A stretch of 64,000 nt of DNA from CADEED01 sp043747835 (lineage in GTDB: Bacteria > Pseudomonadota > Gammaproteobacteria > Steroidobacterales > Steroidobacteraceae), in contig JAYTOK010000068.1 of assembly GCA_043747835.1 (NCBI GenBank), positions 1 through 64,000 of the forward strand, read 5' to 3'. The first letter of the stretch is position 1. Each line of letters opens with the position of its first letter. The position numbers and the translations under genes are program-made. Below the pieces are notes generated by a model. The model did not search any database, was not told where the DNA came from, and saw only the letters and a program-made list of their open reading frames with translations. Below are positions 8,552-20,747 of the stretch, in pieces.

Positions 8552-9326
8552 TCTCGCGGCGCTGTTGTTAGGCGCCAGTCTGCTCGCCGCGCCCGCGCCC
8601 GGTCTTGCCGCGGCCCCGGCCCCGGCGGTGGCGCAACCCGACACACCGACCGCGGCCGAGATCGACGCCGCGTTCTCTGCGGTCAAGGCGGATCCCAATC
8701 TCGCGGATGAACGCACGGTCCGGACGCTGAACTGGAAAGAGCCGCAGAAAGAGCAGGAGAAGTTCGACTGGAGAAAATGGTTCAAGTGGGTGGGCGACCT
8801 GTTCGGCTGGATCGCCCAATCCTCGCGAGTGCTCGTGTGGGTGATCATCGCGGCGCTGATCGGCGCCTTCGTCATCTTCGTCGTCCGCATCTTCATGAGC
8901 GGTCGCGACATAGGCTTCGCCGCGAAATTCATCGCGCCGACGCACGTACAGGATCTCGACATCCGGCCCGAGAGTCTGCCGGACGACATCGGGGCGGCGG
9001 CGCGCGCGCTTTGGGATTCGGGCGACTCGCGGGCGGCGCTGGCGTTGCTCTACCGCGGCCTGCTCTCGCGACTCGCGCACGTGCACGAAGTGCCGATTCG
9101 CGCGTCGAGCACCGAGGGCGACTGCCTGGCGCTCGCCTCGCGCAAGCTCGATGCCGCGCGCTTCGAATACGCGACGCGCCTCGTGCGCATCTGGCAGCGC
9201 GCGATCTACGGCGGCGTGACGCTCGACAACGCCGACGTGCACGCGCTCTGCGCGCAGTTCGGGGCGCATCTCGATCCGCCGCCCGCGGAAACGCGCGCCG
9301 GCGGATTCGCGGGAGCGGCTTCTTGA
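8535..9326 (+). CDS. DUF4129 domain protein
   Basis: The product has 263 residues from the GTG at 8535, which overlaps the previous gene by 17 bases; the in-frame ATG at 8493 would overlap further and would precede the signal sequence. From the GTG, residues 5-25 form a signal-like hydrophobic segment (LAALLLGASLLAAPAPGLAA), a membrane helix follows at about 97-116, and the C-terminus (about 148-215) matches DUF4129: SRAALALLYRGLLSRLAHVH then ATRLVRIWQRAIYGG. DUF4129 domains are thought to be periplasmic or cytoplasmic modules of transglutaminase/MoxR clusters. Between the signal and the helix is a charged linker. Stop and next start overlap as TTGA. Confidence 0.82.
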   Translation: MRLRSDLAALLLGASLLAAPAPGLAAAPAPAVAQPDTPTAAEIDAAFSAVKADPNLADERTVRTLNWKEPQKEQEKFDWRKWFKWVGDLFGWIAQSSRVLVWVIIAALIGAFVIFVVRIFMSGRDIGFAAKFIAPTHVQDLDIRPESLPDDIGAAARALWDSGDSRAALALLYRGLLSRLAHVHEVPIRASSTEGDCLALASRKLDAARFEYATRLVRIWQRAIYGGVTLDNADVHALCAQFGAHLDPPPAETRAGGFAGAAS

Positions 9327-10537
9327 ACCGCGGGCTCCTGATCCGCATCGCGATCGGCGTCGCGATCGTGGGGCTGCTCGCGCTCCTTGCCTTCCGCCTC
9401 GAGTTCGTCGAAGTGAAGGTGCCGGCGCCACTCAAGGGCGAGGCGCGCACGAATCCTTTCTACGCCGCGATCCGGTTCATCGATTCGCTCGGCGCCGATG
9501 CGAGCTGGGAGCGCGTGCTCGCATCCGAGCCGGATGAGACGGTGATCCTGCTGTCGTCGTGGAACTGGACGCTGAACGGCACGCGGCGCGACCGACTGCG
9601 CAAATGGGTCGAGGCTGGCGGGCGGCTCGTCGTCGACACCTCGGTGCACGGCGACCCCGATGAGTTCGAGACCTGGACCGGGATCGGCGATGCCGAAGCC
9701 GATGAAGAGGAAATCGAGAAGAAGGAAAAGGCGGATCTCGAGAAGGGCAAGGACAAGCCGACGGTGACGGAAGCGGCGGTGCAGAAAGCCCTGGAAATGC
9801 GCCCTTGCACTTCGCTGACAGAGGACGGCAGCGGCCGCCTGCTCGACGTCTGCGAAGTCGATTTCCCGCGCCACCTCACGGTCGCCCGCAAGACACAGTG
9901 GGCGCTGCGCGACGGCAAGTATTTGCACGCAGCGCGCGTCGCGGTGGGCAAAGGCAGCGTGACCGTGCTCAACGCGGAGCCGTTCAAGTACCGCGACTTC
10001 CTGCTGGGCGATCACGCGCGTCTGCTCGTAGCGGCAACGCAGTTGCGTCGCGGTGACGAGGTAATATTCCTGTCCGAACAGGATCACGCGTCGATCATGG
10101 CGTTGATGTGGCGCTTCGGTGCCCCCGCCGTGTTGTTGCTCGCGCTCATGGTCGCGCTCGGCCTGTGGCGCTCCGCCGCGCGGTTCGGCCCGCTGATCGC
10201 GCCGCCGGCAACCGCGCGCCGCTCGCTCGCGGAGCAGATCCGCGGCACCGGCCAGTTCGCGCTGCGCTTCGGCGGCGGCAAGGCGTTGCACACGGCCGCC
10301 GCGCGCGCGCTGCGCGACGCCGCGCTCAAGCGCCAGGCGTCATACGACCGCCTGTCCGCCGAGCAGCGCGTCGCGGCGCTCGTCAAACTCAGCGGCGTCC
10401 CGGCGGAAGAGCTGGGTCCCGCATTGCATTTCACCGGCGCTCGCAGCTCGCACGAGCTGCGCAACGCGATCGCGGTCCTCGAAACCGCGCGCAGACAGAT
10501 ACTCCTGAAGAACAAAAGGGCGAAACATGGAAACTGA
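9323..10537 (+). CDS. DUF4350 domain protein
   Basis: The product has 404 residues from a TTG overlapping the DUF4129 stop (TTGA); the open frame extends far upstream but only antisense-like through the previous gene. A membrane anchor (about 4-22) is followed by a DUF4350 domain, a ThuA/GATase-like Rossmann module with the phrase LRKWVEAGGRLVVDTSVHGD (about 90-110). A highly charged insert (EEEIEKKEKADLEKGKDK) sits near 130-150. A second helix near residue 258-278 precedes a soluble C-terminal tail. It probably works with MoxR and DUF58 in envelope maturation. It overlaps the MoxR gene by 11 bases. Confidence 0.82.
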   Translation: MNRGLLIRIAIGVAIVGLLALLAFRLEFVEVKVPAPLKGEARTNPFYAAIRFIDSLGADASWERVLASEPDETVILLSSWNWTLNGTRRDRLRKWVEAGGRLVVDTSVHGDPDEFETWTGIGDAEADEEEIEKKEKADLEKGKDKPTVTEAAVQKALEMRPCTSLTEDGSGRLLDVCEVDFPRHLTVARKTQWALRDGKYLHAARVAVGKGSVTVLNAEPFKYRDFLLGDHARLLVAATQLRRGDEVIFLSEQDHASIMALMWRFGAPAVLLLALMVALGLWRSAARFGPLIAPPATARRSLAEQIRGTGQFALRFGGGKALHTAAARALRDAALKRQASYDRLSAEQRVAALVKLSGVPAEELGPALHFTGARSSHELRNAIAVLETARRQILLKNKRAKHGN

Positions 10538-11501
10538 ATCCAGCACCATCCAGAAGGCGGCGGACTTGTTGGGCAAGCTGCGCGCCGGTGTCGCGGAGGG
10601 TGTCGTCGGACAGCCGCGCGTGATCGAGGAAGTGGTGCTCGCGCTGGTCGCTTCCGGTCACGTGCTGATCGAAGGCGTGCCGGGTCTCGGCAAGACACTG
10701 CTGGTGCGCGCGTTGTCGCAGGCGCTGCAGCTCGGAACAGGGCGTGTTCAGTTCACGCCCGACATGATGCCCTCCGACATCACCGGCCATGCGGTGCTCG
10801 ACGCGAAGACGATGGAGATGCGAGTCGTGCGCGGCCCGGTGTTCACACACCTGCTGCTCGCCGACGAAATCAATCGCGCGCCCGCGAAGACGCAGAGCGC
10901 GCTGCTCGAAGTCATGCAGGAATACCAGGTCACGCTCGAAGGCCAGACGATCCCGCTGCCGAAGCCGTTCATGGTGCTCGCGACCCAGAACCCGGTCGAG
11001 ACCGAAGGCACCTATCCACTGCCCGAAGCGCAGCTCGACCGCTTCCTGTTCAAGATCGAGATCGGCTACCCCACGCTCGAGGACGAAATCGGCGTCGTGA
11101 TCCGCGCGACGACGGACCAGGCGGGCGACATGTTGCCGCTCGCGCGGGTGTTGCCGGTCCTCAACGAGCGCGCGGTGACGAGCCTGCAGCAGATCGCGGC
11201 GCGTCAGCGCGTCGACAAGCAGATCATCGACTACGCGGTCCGCCTCACGCGCGCGACACGCGAATGGGCGGGCATCGCGCAAGGCGCCGGTTCGCGCGGC
11301 GCGATCTCGCTGCTGCGCGGTGGCCGCGCCGTGTCGCTGCTCGAAGGCCGCGCGTTCGTGATCCCGGACGACATCAAGCGCGTCGCGTTGCCCTGCCTGC
11401 GCCACCGAATCGCGCTCGCGCCCGATGCGCTGCTCGAAGGCCGCAAGCCGGACGACCTGCTGACCGCCGTCATCGACAGCGTGGGCGCGCCGCGCATCTG
11501 A
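10527..11501 (+). CDS. MoxR-family AAA+ ATPase
   Basis: This 324-residue AAA+ chaperone-like ATPase has Walker A GVPGLGKT (50-57), Walker B LLADEINRAP with the DE pair at 113-114, sensor phrase VLATQNPVETEGTYPLPEAQ, and an arginine finger in DRFLFK. The C-terminal helical lid (AAA_lid_2) ends the protein. MoxR ATPases activate partners carrying von Willebrand A domains, often by aiding metal insertion or complex assembly. The DUF58 gene with a vWA-like fold starts 5 bases downstream and is the likely partner. The start ATG lies behind AAAGGGCGAAAC. Confidence 0.95.
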   Translation: METESSTIQKAADLLGKLRAGVAEGVVGQPRVIEEVVLALVASGHVLIEGVPGLGKTLLVRALSQALQLGTGRVQFTPDMMPSDITGHAVLDAKTMEMRVVRGPVFTHLLLADEINRAPAKTQSALLEVMQEYQVTLEGQTIPLPKPFMVLATQNPVETEGTYPLPEAQLDRFLFKIEIGYPTLEDEIGVVIRATTDQAGDMLPLARVLPVLNERAVTSLQQIAARQRVDKQIIDYAVRLTRATREWAGIAQGAGSRGAISLLRGGRAVSLLEGRAFVIPDDIKRVALPCLRHRIALAPDALLEGRKPDDLLTAVIDSVGAPRI

Positions 11502-11505
11502 ACCC

Positions 11506-12864
11506 ATGCGCATCCGCGTAGTCCCCAGCCGTTTGACCGTCACGCTGTTCGCCGTGGCGGGGGTCGCCTGCGCGGTCGCGTTGTTCGCCGACGCGCCGCT
11601 CGATCTCACCGGCGCCGTCGGCGCGGCGTTCGCGTTCGCGTTCGCAGCTCTCGGTGTCGTCGACTACTTCCTCACGCGACACGCCTGGCGCGCGTCCGAC
11701 GTCCGGATGACCCGCGCATTGCCGTCTGCGTTCGCGATCGGTGTGCGTCGCCCGGTGCATCTGCGACTCGCGACCGGCGGCACTCTCCGCTGGCATTGCC
11801 AGGTGTTCGATCACTGCGATTCCAGTCTCGAGGTGCAGGGTCTTCCCGCCGGTTGCCGCCTGCTCCCCGGCAAGCTCGTCGACATCGCGTACGAAGTCAC
11901 GCCGACTCGCCGCGGCGAGATCGATTTCGAAGCCGCCGATCTGCGCGTGCGCTCGCGACTGCAGCTTCTCGAGTTTCTCGAGCGGGTCGGTGACGAGGAA
12001 TCCCGGCGCGCGTATCCCGATTTCGCGCAGGTCGCGCGCTACGCGTGGCTCGCGGGCGACCGGCGCCTGCAGGAAATCGGCATCAAGACGTACCAGCAGC
12101 GCGGCGAAGGCACGGACTTCAAGCAGCTCACCGAATACCGTTACGGCGACCCCGTGCGCCACATCGACTGGAAAGCGACGCTGCGGCAGAACAAGCCGAT
12201 TCTGCGCGAGTTCCAGGACGAGCGCGATCAATGCGTGATGCTGCTCATCGACTGCGGCCGCCGCATGCGCGCGTACGACGTCGAGAATGGCGTGTCGAGC
12301 GGACACTTCGACCAGGTGCTCAACGCGGTGATGCTCTTGTCGTACGTCGCGCTGCGCCAGGGCGACGCGGTCGGTGCCCTCACCTTCGGCACGCCCGCGG
12401 GCGACGAACGAGTGTTCGCGCCGCGCAAGGGAGCGCATGCGTTGAACGCGCTGATGGGGGAGCTGTATTCGGTACAGCCGACGCCGACCCACTCCGACTA
12501 TCTATCGATCGCCCAGAACCTGCTGTTGCGGCACCGCAAGCGTTCACTCGTCATCGTCATCACGAACTTCCGCGACGAGGATTCATCGGAGCTCTCGCTT
12601 GCGCTGAAGCTGCTGCGCTCGCGCCACCTCGTGTTGCTCGCTTCCTTGCGCGAACGCGTCGTCGGCGAGCTGATCTCGCGCAACCTGGATTCGGGCGAGG
12701 CCGCGCTCGATGTCGGCAGCGCGCACCTCTACGAGCAGTCGCGGCGCGATGCTTTCAACAAGCTCGCCGCGCGCGACGCGCTGATGATCGACGCCGAGCC
12801 GCAGAATCTCGGCATCGAGCTCGTGAACCGATACAACGCGGTCAAGCGCGCCGGGCTCATCTAG
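11506..12864 (+). CDS. DUF58 domain protein (vWA-like MoxR partner)
   Basis: This 452-residue protein has two N-terminal membrane helices (about 9-27 and 33-55), a beta-rich middle and a C-terminal DUF58 domain. The signature GEGTDFKQLTEYRYGDPVRH followed by IDWKA (200-224) is intact. A vWA-like strand VMLLIDCGRRM (244-254) follows; the MIDAS motif is degenerate (DxG rather than DxSxS), common for DUF58. It is the last gene of the RDD-SpoIIM-DUF4129-DUF4350-MoxR-DUF58 operon and overlaps by 4 bases the convergent gene at 12861. Confidence 0.92.
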   Translation: MRIRVVPSRLTVTLFAVAGVACAVALFADAPLDLTGAVGAAFAFAFAALGVVDYFLTRHAWRASDVRMTRALPSAFAIGVRRPVHLRLATGGTLRWHCQVFDHCDSSLEVQGLPAGCRLLPGKLVDIAYEVTPTRRGEIDFEAADLRVRSRLQLLEFLERVGDEESRRAYPDFAQVARYAWLAGDRRLQEIGIKTYQQRGEGTDFKQLTEYRYGDPVRHIDWKATLRQNKPILREFQDERDQCVMLLIDCGRRMRAYDVENGVSSGHFDQVLNAVMLLSYVALRQGDAVGALTFGTPAGDERVFAPRKGAHALNALMGELYSVQPTPTHSDYLSIAQNLLLRHRKRSLVIVITNFRDEDSSELSLALKLLRSRHLVLLASLRERVVGELISRNLDSGEAALDVGSAHLYEQSRRDAFNKLAARDALMIDAEPQNLGIELVNRYNAVKRAGLI

Positions 12865-13418
12865 CCGCGATACGGCGGCAGGCTCGCGAGAAACTCCTCG
12901 CCGCAGCCGCCCACGCGCGCTTCATCGGAATCGATCTTCTTCGCGTAGAGGATGCGCGCCTTGATCATCAGATAGATCATGAAACCGAGAAATCCGCCGA
13001 TGCCGACCAGCAACGCGAGTCCCGGCTGATCCAGCTGCGCGAGGCCCATGGCCCCCGGGATGCTGCCGAACATGCCGATGAGCCCGATGGTGAGCGCATT
13101 ACGTCTTGCGCGTCGGTGTTCCTCGCACAGCCCCACTTCCAGCTTGATCGTCTTGCGCACGATCAGCGCGACGATGACGTAGATCACGATCCAGAAGAGC
13201 AGGAGCAGATAGATTGCGGGGTGATGCCAGTAGAGGACTTTCCGCTTCATCGGCATCCCGGCCGGCGCATTGCATCTGACGCAGCGGTGCGGGAGCGTCG
13301 CGTCGACGTCCATGACCAGCCACTTGCCGTCGCGCCACACGTCGGCGGTCGCGGCGCCGACCGCCGGCGCCGGTTTCAATGATGCCTGCGACGGCGCGTA
13401 CGGATTTCGATTGGTCAT
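12861..13418 (-). CDS. Membrane protein with N-terminal NPY-P motif and CxxC
   Basis: This 185-residue protein starts MTNRNPYAPSQA, a cytosolic NPYxPP-like lead seen in many small proteobacterial membrane proteins. It then has a CVRC pair (about 44-47) in a short polar domain, a double membrane segment (HPAIYLLLLFWIVIYVIVAL, about 66-86), a second Cys/His patch (LCEEHRR) and another hydrophobic pair (108-150). The Cys/His pattern suggests a small metal-binding or redox site facing the cytosol. GGGGGAG lies 4 bases before the ATG. It is convergent with the DUF58 gene. I do not know its function. Confidence 0.7.
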   Translation of the reverse strand: MTNRNPYAPSQASLKPAPAVGAATADVWRDGKWLVMDVDATLPHRCVRCNAPAGMPMKRKVLYWHHPAIYLLLLFWIVIYVIVALIVRKTIKLEVGLCEEHRRARRNALTIGLIGMFGSIPGAMGLAQLDQPGLALLVGIGGFLGFMIYLMIKARILYAKKIDSDEARVGGCGEEFLASLPPYRG

Positions 13419-13486
13419 GATTCTCCCCCTGTCATGGCGCCCGAAAAGATAGCAAACTAGCGGAAAGAAGAATGAGGAGACGATCG

Positions 13487-16400
13487 ATGGAGCACGTCTA
13501 CCCGCCCGGGCCGGCGACCGTTCCGCCCAACCTCACCGCCGCGACCGTGGCATACAAGCGGCATGCCTGGCTGGCCATGCTGGGCCTCGCCGCGTTCATC
13601 GCGTCGTACTTCGCGTTGTCCGCGTTCTTCGCATGGACCGCCTGGCGGCTGTTCAGCGGCATGTTCGGCGACGGCGGCAACTTCGACCTCTGGGGCTTCA
13701 TCGCCGCCATCGGCGCAGCGTTCCTCGCGGTGTTCATGCTCAAGGCGCTGGTCTTCATCCAGCACCGCTACGAGATCGACGACATCGAGGTGACTCGCGC
13801 GGATCAACCGCAACTCTTCGAGTTCATCGACCGCCTCGCGGACGAGGCGCGCGCGCCCCGGGCGCACAAGGTCTTCCTGTCGCCGCGCGTCAACGCCGCG
13901 GTCTTCTACGACCTCTCGCTGCTGAACCTCATCGTCCCGTCGAAGAAGAATCTCGAGATCGGGCTCGGTCTCGTGAACGTCGTGACGCTGGGCGAATTCA
14001 AGGCGGTGCTCGCGCACGAATTCGGCCATTTCGCGCAGCGTTCCATGGCGGTTGGCCGCTGGGTGTACATCGCGCGTCAGATCGCCGGCCACGTCGTCTC
14101 GCGCCGCGACGCGCTCGACAAGTTCCTCAAGCAGCTCTCGCGCCTCGATCTGCGAATCGCGTGGATAGGCTGGCTGCTGTCGATCATCGTCTGGTCGATC
14201 CGGTCGATGATGGACGTGCTGTTTCGCATGGTGCTCCTCGCCGAGCGCGCGTTGTCGCGCCAGATGGAGTTCCAGGCCGACCTCGTCGCGGTGTCGCTCA
14301 CGGGCAGCGACGCGCTCATCCACGCGTTGCACAAGCTCAACGCCGCGGACGACGCGTGGGACAAGACGATGGAATTCGCGAACGCGGAGTGCGGCAAGAA
14401 GCGCGGCGTGAAGGATCTCTTCGCGGTGCAGACGCGCATCCTCACGCGCATGCGCGAGATCCTGAACCAGCCGTCGTACGGCGTGGTCCCGCCGCTGCCC
14501 CCGACGGCGCGCGAAACGCATCGCGTGTTCAAGACGGAACTCGCGCAGCCGCCGCGCATGTGGGCCACGCATCCGCCCAGCGCGGACCGCGAGTCCAACG
14601 CGAAACAACGTTACGTCGCGGCCGAGGTCGACGAACGCAGCGCGTGGCAACTGTTCCAGGAACCCCAGGCGCTCAAGGACCAGATGTCCGCCCATGTTTT
14701 CCGTGCCACGGAAACCGAGGCGACGGCACATGAGAAGACGTTCGAACAGCTCGACAAGGAATACGGCCGCGCCTTCCTGAATCCCGGCTACCGCGGCGCG
14801 TATCTCAACCGCTCCCCCGTACGCCACGCGGACACCGCGGCGGCGCTGTACGGTCCGCCCGTCTCGCCGGCCGAATTGCCGGCTGTGCTCGATGCGCTCT
14901 ATCCACCGCAGTTGTCGAAAGACGTCGAGGCATTGAACGAGAAGCTGGAAGAGAAGAACGCGCTGGAAGCGCTGCGTGACAGCCAGGCGCACGCACCGGG
15001 CGGCATCATCCAGCATCAGGGCCGCCCCGTGCGCCGCGCGGAGCTGCCGCGCGTGATCGCAGCTCTCGACCGCGACCTCAGCGGCGTGCGCTCGCGCATC
15101 GAGTCGCACGACCGGATCTGCCGCACCGCGCACCTCTGCGCCGCGCGCATCCTGCAGAAGGGCTGGCCCGAATACCTGCAGGGACTCGCGGCGGCGCTGC
15201 ACTACGCGGATCACAGCGAGGCCAATCTGCGCGACGTGCAGGGCTACGTCGGCAACATCTACGGCGTCGTCACGGCGGACGGACGCGTGAGCTCGAAAGA
15301 ACTCGCGCGCCTCATCGAAGGCTGCCAGCAGCTCTATCGCGTCCTGCAAGCCGTCTACACCGAGATGCCGCAGGTCACGCTCGATCGCACGCTCACGCGC
15401 AGGCTCGAGGTCGAGAACTGGGCCGCGATGCTCGAAGCCTTCCAGCTCCCGCCTCCCAATCGCGAGAACATCGGCCAGTGGCTCGAGGTCATCGATGGCT
15501 GGGTCGGCGCCGCGCGGCATTCGCTGTCGCGCCTGCGCACCGCGGCGCTCGAACAGTTGCTGCTCGCCGAAAGCCAGGTCGCGAAATTCGTGCGCGACAA
15601 GCTGCAACCGGCCGATGCGCCGCCAGCGACCACGGTGCCGCGCGAATTCCTCACACTGCTGCCGGGCAAGGAGCGGCCGCGGCAGAAGCGGCTCGACTGG
15701 TGGGACCGCTTCCAGACCGCCGATGGCGTCGTGCCCGCGATCGCACGCTCGGTCGTCGCCGTCGGCATCGTGGGCTCCGTCGTCGCGCTCGGCGCGCAGG
15801 TCGGCACCTCGAGTCTGACTATCTACAACGCGCTGGCCTCACCGGTCGTCGTCTGGCTGGACGGCGAGCGCTTCGTCGCGGAACCGATGCAGCCGCTGAC
15901 GGCGAGCGTCTCGCAGTCGGGTTCGCTCGACGTGCGTGCCACGACGCAAGACGGGCGCGAGATCGAGAGCTTCGCGCAGAAGATCGGCGGCGCGAACGCG
16001 AAGTACGTGTACAACGTCGCGGGAGCGGCGCCGCTCTACCACCGCAGCGTGGCCTACTACCCGAACGAGGCCGCCGCCGCGAATGCGCCGGACCGGCCCT
16101 CGCGTCAGCTCGGCGCCGCGCGCTGGCACACCGCCTCCTCGTACGATCACCTGTTCGAGGAGTCGCCCGAGTCCATCGAGACGAGCAGCGGCGGTGTGAG
16201 CTATCGCGAAGTGCTCGGCGCGGCGACCGAAGCCTCGCCGGGCCGGCAGCTCCACCTCGTGACGGATGCGGCGGAGCGCAACCGCATGCTGCTGGCGCAC
16301 GCGCGTTGGGATTCCACCGAGTCGGCCACACTCTCCGACTGGCTCGAGCTCGCGTCGGAGGATCCGGCGTTCGACGCGCTCTTGGCCGAACGCGTGAAGC

Positions 16401-17333
16401 AGGACGCCAACGACATCGTGCTCGGCCGGTTCGAGCAGGATTTCTCCACGGGCCCGAAACACGAACAGGTTTGCGCGCGCCATACACGCGGCGCCGCGGC
16501 AAACCCGAAGGATCCGGATCTGCAGTACCTCGCGATCCGTTGCACGCCGGACGATGCCGTCCAGAATGCGCGATTCATCGCCGCGCACGAGCAGTGGCCC
16601 CAGCATCGCTGGTTCACGTTCGCCGCGGGCGGCTCGCATGCCGAAGCCGGCGACTACGCGACAGCGGAACCGCTGTTCGAGGAAGCGCGGCGCACGCTGC
16701 GCCCGATGCGCAATTACCTGACTCTCGAGACGGCGCGACTGCGGCGCCTCAACGGTCGCGGTGAACCTGCCGCGCTTGCCGATCTCTCGAACGCTTCGGA
16801 CTACCTCGCGTCGATGCTGGCCATCGAATCGGGAGAGGCAGAGGCAGGTTCGCCGCTCGAACCTTACGCGCTGCTCGCGAAAGCGCAGCTCTCCGACGCC
16901 GCGCGACTCGCGAAGGCGGCGGGAGAAGACGGCCATCGACTGCTGCGGCTCATCGCCGCTTCCGAGGGCGCGACCGAGGCCATGATCGACGAGGCGCTGG
17001 CTTTGCCCATCGCCGCAGGAGACGGCGACGCGATGCTCACGATGTACGCGCTCGCCGCGCGCCATGGCCGTAATACGGCGCCGTTCGAGACCGCCATCCG
17101 CAATGACGCGCAGCGCACGGCCGACGGACTGCTGCGCTTCCTCGAAGACCTGAAGCGCGGCGAGGATCCCGCGCGCGCACGCGCCGCGATTCCGTCGCTG
17201 CGACTGTCGGGCCGACTCAACCTGCTGTATGCCGGCGTGGTGTTGTTAGGCCCGAAGGCGCCCGCGGAGTGGCGTCTCGAGGTCGAACGCGGCCTGTTCG
17301 TCGGCGAACGCGGCTATCTCGCAAGCGCATCTC

Positions 17334-17362
<29 letters not shown>
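13487..17362 (+). CDS. Giant M48-family membrane metallopeptidase
   Basis: The product has 1291 residues from the ATG at 13487, chosen because AGGAGA lies 7 bases upstream; an ATG 15 bases earlier is poorer. Two N-terminal helices (about 29-56 and 71-92) precede an M48 domain with zinc motif HEFGH (177-181) and a third ligand in MEFQADLVAV. The C-terminal two thirds is unusual: a further membrane segment (about 750-770), a small beta module (TIYNALASPVVVWLDGERFV) and a long helical, TPR-like tail. Typical M48 proteins (HtpX, Oma1, BepA) are 250-500 residues. It may clear or process envelope proteins with the tail as a scaffold. The end overlaps katG by 29 bases, convergent. Confidence 0.85.
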
Positions 17363-19511
<2,149 letters not shown>

Positions 19512-19606
19512 CTGGGAACTCCCTGTCTGAATGGATCATTACGTCGAATGGATGACACTGTATGCGCGACACATGACATGCATGGTCGATTGTTACGATC
19601 AAACAC

Positions 19607-19621
19607 ATAGACGGCATCTAT
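19607..19621. promoter_or_regulatory. Candidate OxyR half-site upstream of katG
   Basis: The sequence ATAG-ACGGCAT-CTAT is an exact ATAG-N7-CTAT OxyR element, and CGAT sits 7 bases to its left where a further CTAT would be expected. It is 96 bases upstream of katG and also 98 bases upstream of the divergent gene at 19719. OxyR control of katG is well known in proteobacteria; binding here is inference. Confidence 0.55.
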
Positions 19622-19718
19622 GACAAGGGAGTCGCAGCCTCTCCCTTGCGAGCGACTGGTCACATCGCTCCGTTTGCGCGAGAGTGCGCGCCCCGCCCGT
19701 AAAACAAGGTACCGCACG

Positions 19719-20747
19719 ATGTCGCAGAGCGAACACCAGAATCGTCGCGTCGTTCTCGCCGCCCGGCCGGCGGGCACTCCCACCGCCGCGGATTTCCGGC
19801 TGGAGACAGCACCCGTGCCGGTACCCGCGGACGGAGAATTGCTGCTGCGCACTACCTATCTGTCGCTCGACCCTTACATGCGCGGAATGATGAACGAGAT
19901 CGGCCCCGTGTATTCGCGGTCGATCGCGCTCGGCGAGTCGATTGCGGGCGGCACGGTGAATCAAGTGGTGAGCTCGAAGAACCCGAAGTTTCGCGCAGGC
20001 GACCTCGTACTCGGCAACGCGGGCTGGCAGGACTATGCGATTTCGGACGGAAAGGACTTGATGCCACTCGGCGAACTGCCGCAGCCATCCCGCGCGCTCG
20101 GAATCCTCGGCATGCCCTCCTTCACCGCGTATGTGGGGTTGCTGGATATCGGCCAGCCGAAACCCGGCGACACCGTCGTGGTCGCCGCGGCAACCGGCGC
20201 GGTCGGCTCCGTCGTCGGTCAGATCGCGAAGCTGAAAGGTGCGCGCGTCGTCGGCATCGCGGGCGGCGCGGAGAAGTGCCGCTATGCCGTCGAACAACTC
20301 GGGTTCGACGCCTGCGTCGATCATCGCGAGCCCAAGCTTCACGAGCGCCTCGCCGCGGCCTGTCCGAAAGGCATCGATGTCTACTTCGAAAACGTCGGCG
20401 GCAAGGTCTTCGAGACTGTCATGCGGCTGCTGAACATCGGCTCCCGGATTCCGCTCTGCGGGTTCATCGCGAGCTACAACGCGGACCAGCTTCCGCCGGG
20501 ACCCGACAAGCTACCGATGTTGCAATCCACGCTGCTGCAGAGGCGGATCAAGATGCAGGGCTTCATCATCCTCGACCACTACGCGACGCGATACGCGGAC
20601 TTCCGCCGCGACATGGGCGAATGGGTGGCGTCGGACAAGGTGAAGATGCGCGAGGACATCGTCGACGGACTGGAGAACGCGCCGGCCGCGTTCATCGGCC
20701 TGCTGGAAGGAAAGAACTTCGGGAAGCTGGTCGTGCGCGTCGCCTAG
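19719..20747 (+). CDS. curA: NADP-dependent MDR oxidoreductase (CurA / prostaglandin reductase type)
   Basis: This 342-residue zinc-independent medium-chain reductase reduces alpha,beta-unsaturated ketones or aldehydes with NADPH. The start MSQSEHQNRRVVLAARPAG is the usual N-terminus of the curcumin/leukotriene-B4 reductase group and follows AAGGT; the frame is open 33 codons further upstream but without conserved sequence. LSLDPYMRGMM is the substrate-side signature and AATGAVGSVVGQIAKLKGA the Rossmann motif; no structural or catalytic zinc cysteines are present. Divergence from katG across a possible OxyR box suggests a role in clearing reactive carbonyls under oxidative stress. Its end overlaps the phosphatase gene by 4 bases, convergent. 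Confidence 0.9.
   Translation: MSQSEHQNRRVVLAARPAGTPTAADFRLETAPVPVPADGELLLRTTYLSLDPYMRGMMNEIGPVYSRSIALGESIAGGTVNQVVSSKNPKFRAGDLVLGNAGWQDYAISDGKDLMPLGELPQPSRALGILGMPSFTAYVGLLDIGQPKPGDTVVVAAATGAVGSVVGQIAKLKGARVVGIAGGAEKCRYAVEQLGFDACVDHREPKLHERLAAACPKGIDVYFENVGGKVFETVMRLLNIGSRIPLCGFIASYNADQLPPGPDKLPMLQSTLLQRRIKMQGFIILDHYATRYADFRRDMGEWVASDKVKMREDIVDGLENAPAAFIGLLEGKNFGKLVVRVA

Noticed and set aside
13457..15607. A 716-codon open frame antisense to the M48 peptidase gene
   Set aside because: High GC makes the antisense frame stay open; its translation is Arg/Glu/Ala/His-rich with no domain, while the sense strand encodes HEFGH and a full peptidase.
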